Of a stretch of 64,000 nucleotides of DNA, positions 59,242 through 64,000 are shown piece by piece. The stretch's first letter is position 1. Every line of letters begins with the position of its first letter. A program made the position numbers and the translations under genes. The notes beneath the pieces are model-generated. The model was not told where the DNA came from, ran no database searches, and worked only from the letters and a program-made list of their open reading frames with translations. Source of the stretch: Paucibacter sp. KCTC 42545 (lineage in GTDB: Bacteria > Pseudomonadota > Gammaproteobacteria > Burkholderiales > Burkholderiaceae_C). The stretch covers positions 2,914,001-2,978,000 of the forward strand of contig NZ_CP013692.1 in NCBI RefSeq assembly GCF_001477625.1. Reading direction: 5' to 3'.

Positions 59242-59397
59242 ATGGGAAACAACAATGTCTCACCCCTCGATCATCTGGCTGCATTTGCCATCGTCTATGT
59301 AGCAGGTGCAATTTCTGCCGTTGGACTGGTTGCATATTCGAAGTGGATTCAACACAAGGCTAACCAGGGGCCGTCAAATGCCAGTAGCGCCGCGTGA
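59242..59397 (+). CDS. Small membrane protein (51 aa)
   Basis: The start ATG 59242 has a perfect AAGGAG five bases upstream, the best ribosome site in the area. The protein begins MGNNNVSPLDHL and has one hydrophobic helix (AAFAIVYVAGAISAVGLVAY). It ends with a short polar tail rich in Ser/Ala/Asn. Its last 20 bases overlap the start of the zinc-ribbon gene in another frame, suggesting coupled translation. No family is recognised. Confidence 0.65.
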   Translation: MGNNNVSPLDHLAAFAIVYVAGAISAVGLVAYSKWIQHKANQGPSNASSAA

Positions 59398-59587
59398 TCC
59401 CTACCGAAGGCTGCGGTGCGGTCAATGTGGCTGGTCGGACGTTATCGTGCTACGCCATGATGTCTGGCTGCTACTTCCCGCGTGCCCAATGTGCGGGCAC
59501 CATGAACTGGAAAGACAGGTGATTAGTCAGCTTGAAGCATTGTTGACTAAGCCGTCGTTGTTGATATCTAGCAGGACATTCGGCTGA
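59378..59587 (+). CDS. Zinc-ribbon protein (69 aa)
   Basis: This small protein has two CxxC knuckles, RCGQCGWSD and ACPMCGHHELER, spaced for a zinc ribbon. A short helix VISQLEALLTK follows. AGGGG lies seven bases before ATG 59378. It overlaps the end of the 51-aa membrane protein gene and precedes the caspase-like fragment by about 110 bp. The three could have formed one unit. Function is unknown; ribbons of this kind bind DNA, RNA or proteins. Confidence 0.65.
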   Translation: MPVAPRDPYRRLRCGQCGWSDVIVLRHDVWLLLPACPMCGHHELERQVISQLEALLTKPSLLISSRTFG

Positions 59588-59695
59588 ATTGGTGGTGCGA
59601 AGCGTAGCCAAAGCGATCAAAACTCTTTGCGGTGGTATTGGGAGTTGTCACTTGCCATAAGATGACGTAAGCAGGCTTCACCGAGGAACCTTGTG

Positions 59696-60028
59696 ATGGA
59701 TCCATTTCCGGCAACTCGGACGCTTGCAGTTCTGTGTGCGTTTTCTCGCTGTGACATTCCGACGCGGGAAACGCGCCGTCATCTACCGGCGCTGGAGCGA
59801 GTAGAGCCAACGCTGAATCGCTTGCATGTCCTCCTTTCTTCATATCAGTTCAGTGCTGCAGGCGTTCAGGTCGTGGAGTTGTTGAACCTGGGCAAGACCG
59901 AGCTCCTGGAGCAACTTGACCTGGTTCGTGACGCTGTCGAGGCGCGCAGTAATGTGAACATGGTGGTGTTCTGGAGTGGCCACGGCAATGTGCAGGAGCA
60001 GGCCCTTCGAAATAGCCAATGTTCATGA
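59696..60028 (+). pseudogene. Caspase-like (peptidase C14) N-terminal fragment
   Basis: From ATG 59696, with GAGGAA upstream, the frame reads TRTLAVLCAFSRCD, then a helix, VQVVELLNLGKTELLEQLDLV and NVNMVVFWSGHG. The layout of strand, helix, strand and hhhhSGHG is the p20 half of caspase/metacaspase proteases, with the catalytic histidine in SGHG. About 13 codons later the sequence runs to a stop just before the 73-bp inverted repeat (60031). The catalytic cysteine half is missing, so this is a truncated gene. Caspase-like proteases act as death effectors in several bacterial defence systems. Confidence 0.65.
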
Positions 60029-60030
60029 CG

Positions 60031-60103
60031 CTGTTGGCGCCAACGGCGAATTAAGCCATTTTTGGCACAAGTGCCGACCTTCCGTTGAGCCATGCAGGCT
60101 GAC
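60031..60103 (-). repeat. 73-bp inverted repeat, right copy
   Basis: Inverted copy of 56426-56498. It begins three bases after the stop of the truncated caspase-like frame. The two copies enclose 3.7 kb of gene fragments. Confidence 0.8.
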
Positions 60104-60142
60104 TGATAGCCTGCATAGGCACTGAAGAATCGGTCACCAGGC

Positions 60143-60429
60143 ATGACTCATTCAAATGTCGGCGCGGTGGCTCAATCCTGGGTTGGCGCCAACATGGCAC
60201 CGCTGCCGCTGTAGGGACGGGTGCCACGGTCGCCGGCGGCGCCATAGGCGCATCGATTGCCGCTGGCAGCGTGACGGTCCTGGGTTCCCACACCCTCGGC
60301 GCCGCAGCGTTGTCCTTGGGCCTGGTGTCTGCGCCAGTTTGGCCAATCATTGCCTGTGGAGCAGCAGGACTGTCTCTAGGAGCGATCACCTTCTTGGCCG
60401 AAAAGCGCTACTTTAGTGACGACGAGTAG
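60143..60429 (+). pseudogene. Glycine/alanine-rich membrane protein remnant
   Basis: ATG 60143 opens MTHSNVGAVAQSWVGANMA and soon stops. Shifting frame gives GTGATVAGGAIGASIAAGSV, LGAAALSLGLVSAPVWPII and LGAITFLAEKRYFSDDE up to a TAG at 60427. The hydrophobic Gly/Ala-rich segments look like one or two membrane helices. A frameshift near 60200 breaks the gene. Family unknown. Confidence 0.45.
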
Positions 60430-60752
60430 CGTCTGGGGGCTGCCGCCTGGCTCTGGAAAGATGGCCCGGGGCTGGCTTCGCCAAAGTAGTCGAAGCCCAA
60501 CAAGTTCTCAGCCGAACGGCTGCAGCGTGTCGCAATACCAGAACGCCTACACCCAAAGATTGGCGTCCACCTCCAGAAAGAAACATGGCCCCGGCAGAGC
60601 CGAGGACTGACTGGATGCGTTGACTCGTGCCTCGTACTATTTTTGGGAATAGTTAACAAAAACTGATCGAGTGTGGCTCAGGGTTACTACCATTACTTAG
60701 AGCCTACTCTATCCCGGACGGGCATTCATCCTGATCATCGGAAAACCCACTC
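60430..60752. other. Intergenic, nothing recognised
   Basis: About 320 bp between the membrane-protein relic and the ChrB-like gene. I see no gene, RNA or clear terminator. Confidence 0.4.
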
Positions 60753-61262
60753 ATGACCCTTCTCACAATCAAAGTGACCATACCGAGCCGCACATCCGCC
60801 CAGCGGGATCGCATGCGAAGAACAATGCGGCGCCTCGGCGCGGTTCGATTTGAGCCCGGCACCTACATGCTCCCGAAAATCCGGAACCACCAAGCAGTTC
60901 TGGCATCGCTGGCTGTCGATGCAGCCGAGGAAGGCGGCACCGCGACGATCACCTACGACAAGCCGGGCAGGTACATGCTCAAGTCCCTGTTCGACCGAAG
61001 CGAAGAAGCGAATCGGCTTAGTCACCTGGTACGGGATTCATACGACGACATCCGCGGCAAGCGCAGCTTTGATCTGAGTAGCCTTCATGACGCCGCCTAC
61101 TTTCGGGCGGAACTTCGCCGACTGCAAAAAATCGACTACTACGGAAGCGAAGCTGTTCAGGACGCCCACGAGGATGTGGGGCGCTTCGAGGTGGAAGCTA
61201 AAGCCATGAACTACCTCTACGTCGCAGGCGTGCGCCGGGCGTCCAGGGTCGAGATGCGCTAG
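60753..61262 (+). CDS. ChrB N-terminal-domain-like protein (169 aa)
   Basis: The sequence AQRDRMRRTMRRLGAVRFEPGTYMLPKIRNHQAVLASLAVDAAEEGGTATI (in segments) followed by MLKSLFDRSEEANRL has the layout of the N-terminal domain of chromate-resistance regulator ChrB (arginine-rich helix, GxYxLP, GG, LFDR). The C-terminal rhodanese-like half of full ChrB is not present. No chrA or other resistance gene is near. The stand-alone domain may be a regulator in the island; its ligand is unknown. Confidence 0.6.
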   Translation: MTLLTIKVTIPSRTSAQRDRMRRTMRRLGAVRFEPGTYMLPKIRNHQAVLASLAVDAAEEGGTATITYDKPGRYMLKSLFDRSEEANRLSHLVRDSYDDIRGKRSFDLSSLHDAAYFRAELRRLQKIDYYGSEAVQDAHEDVGRFEVEAKAMNYLYVAGVRRASRVEMR

Positions 61263-61840
61263 ACGCTCTTGCCGGTCGCAAATGGGGGCCACTCCAGGTC
61301 CGGCGTGTCGGCAGGTGCCGCCCGCCCACCTGCGAATGAACGCCGCTTTGTACCCTTGGGCCTCAGCAAGTAGCTTTTGAACGACTCCCCGATCTGCCCG
61401 CCACCATCTAGCCTTTGAGCTCTCGCCTGGAGGCTCTAGGGCGGCACCAGGGTCCCATCACTACCAACAGGCCCTTGGAGATCGCGGACGCGTCCAATGG
61501 GTCAGCGCAAATCTGTGCCGCAGCGTGAGCTGGTCGCTGCCTTCGGCTGGCTTGATGTCCAGCAGCCGCTGCCCGACATAGTGCCTATTGCCCCGGACAA
61601 GGGTGAACCCCAGTTAGCCAGTACCACCATTCCCCGTAGCACCGCACCTCATCGAAGCCCTAGCACGCCTTGTCTGGCAGCTACTCCGGAGTGCACCGAC
61701 TGCTGACTGACTTCCGCGACTTCAGGGCAGATACGTCTTTGCTCATACTTCGGGCATGGCAGCAACCCAGCCCCCCCCCTCAGCGAGGGGTCAGGTCGTG
61801 CAATTGGAGCTTGAAATGGAGGGAAGTCGTTGTAGATAAG
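61263..61840. other. Gap with the second copy of the dispersed repeat
   Basis: No intact gene. It contains the repeat copy at 61456-61524 and other non-coding stretches. GC is close to the surroundings. Confidence 0.4.
61456..61524. repeat. Dispersed repeat, copy B
   Basis: Same orientation as 44039-44136 but lacking about 35 internal bases. Shared words are CATCACTACCAACAGGCCC, GAGATCGCGGACGCGT, GGGTCAGCGC and GTGCCG. Confidence 0.65.
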
Positions 61841-62239
61841 TCATGCCGCCCCCTGGATTCCGTTGTCACGGTCCTTGGGACTCGCGATCTCACAGCCCTG
61901 GACTATTGTGCGACGCGTCGCTGCCAACTGCCTAAGGACCTTCTTGCGCCATTCGTTGGGAACGAGGTCATAACGGGCAGACAGCTGTTCATCAAGAGCC
62001 TTCAGCGATTCGTTAATTCCGGCGAATTTCCACTTATCGCTTTTTAGGCGAAGACCCGTGTCCACAGACTTGACCCGGACGTCTGCCGCATTTCCTGATT
62101 CAAGCTGCCATCGAACAGTGTTCAAGACCCGCAAAAATTGCCCAGGATCAATCCGTGGTTGATCGAAGTCAAGCAGCACTTCATCGCGGGTGACAGCTGA
62201 CACCATCGACAGCATATCTTCTAAGCGATAGATATCCGC
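61841..62239 (-). pseudogene. Hypothetical gene truncated at its 5' end by IS21
   Basis: The minus-strand frame enters from the IS21 terminus at 62240 and reads DIYRLEDMLSMVSAVTRDEVLLDFDQ, GQFLRVLNTVRWQLESGNAADV and LKALDEQLSARYDLVPNEWRKKVLRQLA to a stop at 61841. An internal ATG at 62215 could allow re-initiation. The family is not recognised; it looks helical and soluble. The native start lies beyond the IS. Confidence 0.55.
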
Positions 62240-62411
62240 TGCGGATTTCAGCGATCCCGGACAGTCATTTCAGCGTGATGGCGGACAGCGTTTCAAACTG
62301 ATCGCGGACAGTTTGGGTGCGCGCAAGTGCCTGGGTTGATGGTAGCTCAGGTGTCCGCGATCAGCCTGAATTGGGCTGGCCCGGACGGTTCTGCGGTGGT
62401 TGGTTTGGTGC

Positions 62412-63149
62412 TCATACCGAGTCCTGTTTCTTGCGCAGCGACTCGCCCTTGAGCGCGATCTTTTGTGCCGAATGGACGATCCGGTCCAAGATGGCATCGG
62501 CCAATGTCGGGTCATCCAACCATTGGTGCCAGTTTGAGACGGGTAGCTGACTGGTGATGAGCGTCGAGCGGCTGCCGACCCGGTCGTCGAGCAACTCCAG
62601 CAGGTCGTTACGGTCGGCCGCCGTGACCGGTGCAATCGCAAAGTCATCGATGACCAGCAGGTCAATGCGCGCCAGTTGTGCCAGGCGCCGGCCGAAGGAG
62701 CCGTCGCCGTGGGCCACCCGCAGCTCTTCCAGCAGCCTCGGCGCCCGCGTGTACAACACCGCGAATCCCTGGCGTGCCGCCTGCTGGGCCAGCGCGCATG
62801 CGAGCCAGGTCTTGCCGCAACCCGTGGCCCCGGTGAGCAACACGTTGTGGCCGTGGCGCAGCCAGTCGCAGCCCGCCAGTTGGGTGATGAGGCTGCGATC
62901 CAGCCCGCGCGAGCCTCGCCAGTTGATGTCCTCGATGCAGGCGCTGCTGACCTTGAGCTTGGCCGCCTTGAGCAGCCGGGCCAGGCGTTTGCCGTCGCGC
63001 CAATCGACCTCGCGTTGCACCAGCATGGCCAGCCGCTCCTCGAAGGACAGCTCGGCCGCTGCCGTGCGGGTGGCGCCATCGGTAAGCGCCTGCACCATGC
63101 CGTCTAGGCGCAGGCTGCGCAGTTGATCCAGGGTGTGTTCGTTGAGCAA
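62412..63149 (-). CDS. istB: IS21-family helper ATPase IstB (second copy)
   Basis: 245-aa AAA+ helper with Walker [29 protein letters not shown] and [18 protein letters not shown]. It shows the same layout and length as the IstB at 51000-51737 with scattered substitutions. It follows istA by 23 bp. Confidence 0.95.
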   Translation of the reverse strand: MLNEHTLDQLRSLRLDGMVQALTDGATRTAAAELSFEERLAMLVQREVDWRDGKRLARLLKAAKLKVSSACIEDINWRGSRGLDRSLITQLAGCDWLRHGHNVLLTGATGCGKTWLACALAQQAARQGFAVLYTRAPRLLEELRVAHGDGSFGRRLAQLARIDLLVIDDFAIAPVTAADRNDLLELLDDRVGSRSTLITSQLPVSNWHQWLDDPTLADAILDRIVHSAQKIALKGESLRKKQDSV

Positions 63150-63172
63150 GAGCTTCTCCTTCTTCAGTGGGG

Positions 63173-64000
63173 TCAGTGGTAGTAATCGGGGCCGCGCACG
63201 TTGTCATGCAGCGGGAGTGCGGCCTGCGTGGCTTGGGCCGGCGCGGCTTGCCGGTCCAAGCCGGTGGCCAGGATCGACTTGACGCTTTGGTAGGTCGGCG
63301 AGCGAATCGACATGGCGCGAACGCAGGCCGCTTCCAGCCGCTCGTGGCCGAACTGGCGCGCCAGGCTTTGCAGGCCGAGGCAGGAGCGGTAGCCTTGCTC
63401 GGGGTGCGGCCGGTGTTCCATCTGCCAGCGCACCACGGCGGCTGTGGCCACGCCGATGTGCTCACCCCAAGCGATGAGCTTGGCTGGGGTCCACTCTCGG
63501 TGCGCCCGGTGGGAGGCCGGCATGTGCTCGGGCGCCGTCGTGTGCGCCCCGCGCCGGACGCTGTAGGCGTGCACGGCCACGCGTTGCTGGCCCGCCAGAA
63601 TCTCCACCGTGGTCGAAGTGATGCGCAACTCGACCTGCTCGCGCACCAGCCGGTGCGGCACGCTGTAGTAATGGCCATCGAGTTCAACGTGATAGTCAAT
63701 ATTGACCCGGGCGCGCTTGAAGCGGGCGATGGGCATGCGCGCTGCCGGCAGGGGTTTGAGCAGCGGCCGATCCAAGGCCGCGAAGGCGCTGGCCCGACAG
63801 CCGGGTAGCTTCTTGAACGGCCGAGCGTTCAGGTCCACCAGCAACTCCCGGACAGCGGCGTTGAGCTCAGCCAGGGTGAAGAAGCGCCGGTGCCGCAGCC
63901 GCGCCAGAATCCAACGCTCGACGATTTGCACGCCGACCTCCACCTTGGGCTTGTCGCGGGGATGAGCAGGACGCGCGGGCAGCATCGCCACGTCGTAGTG
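63173..64000 (-). CDS. istA: IS21-family transposase IstA, 5' end outside window
   Basis: The frame is open from base 64000 inward ([22 protein letters not shown]) to the stop at 63173. It contains [42 protein letters not shown] and [16 protein letters not shown], matching the C-terminal half of the other IstA. The N-terminal helix-turn-helix and part of the DDE core are beyond the edge. Confidence 0.94.
   Translation of the reverse strand, partial: HYDVAMLPARPAHPRDKPKVEVGVQIVERWILARLRHRRFFTLAELNAAVRELLVDLNARPFKKLPGCRASAFAALDRPLLKPLPAARMPIARFKRARVNIDYHVELDGHYYSVPHRLVREQVELRITSTTVEILAGQQRVAVHAYSVRRGAHTTAPEHMPASHRAHREWTPAKLIAWGEHIGVATAAVVRWQMEHRPHPEQGYRSCLGLQSLARQFGHERLEAACVRAMSIRSPTYQSVKSILATGLDRQAAPAQATQAALPLHDNVRGPDYYH

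Larger units (their letters stand above)
62240..64000 (-). mobile_element. Second IS21-family element, cut by window edge
   Basis: The left end begins TGCGGATTTCAGCGATCCCG, close to the other IS21 end TGCGTATTCCATTGATCGCG. At least three internal units follow (ATTTCAGCGTGATGGCGGACAG and relatives, 62250-62310). It carries istB and most of the C-terminal part of istA; the right end is outside the window. It differs clearly from the nested IS21, so it is a separate lineage. Confidence 0.9.

Noticed and set aside
56426..60103. Possible integron attC sites in the 73-bp repeats (GTTGAGC/GCTCAAC words)
   Set aside because: The second core site is not found at the right distance, the copies are inverted to each other, and no integron integrase is present.

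Overview
The window is high-GC DNA from a betaproteobacterium, most likely Burkholderiales of the Roseateles/Rubrivivax/Leptothrix kind. This rests on the protein families: beta-type ETF and MurI, MCPs with an Ala/Pro-rich tail ending in DWESF, PEP-CTERM proteins, and an embedded L6 segment that reads like a betaproteobacterial L6. The genus cannot be fixed from this sequence.

Bases 1-24214 are chromosomal backbone. They hold an acyl-CoA dehydrogenase/etfA/etfB block (1-3339, minus strand) and murI. Next is a compact operon of a YfiN-like diguanylate cyclase, a TonB-dependent receptor and a YfiR-like periplasmic protein (4365-8228, minus), then a two-component pair with ATGA coupling (8419-10211). 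A chemotaxis cluster follows (10495-20478, plus): a CheZ-like helical protein, cheY, cheA, MCP, cheW, MCP, MCP. It is followed by an FtsX/YbbP-type ABC permease, a LigB-type dioxygenase and tRNA-Gly(CCC).

A tyrosine integrase starts 83 bp after the tRNA, so 24215 onward is read as a genomic island integrated at tRNA-Gly. The left part carries decayed toxin-antitoxin genes, 80-bp-spaced palindromic repeats, a tandem pair of tiny membrane proteins and a 12-kb minus-strand defence operon. That operon runs hsdM, hsdS, a 1595-aa DUF4011/SF1 helicase/Vsr-like nuclease/DUF3320 protein, a Fic AMPylase and hsdR.

From about 40.3 kb the region is a patchwork of accessory genes and wreckage. It includes an orphan antitoxin, a frameshifted Rep-like gene, a PEP-CTERM protein, an HNH remnant, a TolB-like/TPR protein and an IS3 element. 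There is also an IS66 element (49948-55049) with an IS21 element (50845-53569) nested in its transposase; both have intact target duplications. A second IS21 copy runs off the right edge. Gene fragments between the IS elements include a caspase-like N-terminus, DUF4268, a CoiA-like remnant, PEP-CTERM tails and a ChrB-N-like protein.

The most unusual object is the gene broken by the IS66. Removing the element and one 8-bp duplication restores a single 490-codon frame. It encodes an N-terminal winged helix, an unrecognised middle part and a C-terminal segment that is plainly the C-terminal domain of ribosomal protein L6. Directly upstream is a 5'-truncated protein with an HExxH zincin signature. 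The pair is the best candidate here for an undescribed system, perhaps a ribosome-mimic sensor with a protease partner; that function is inference only.
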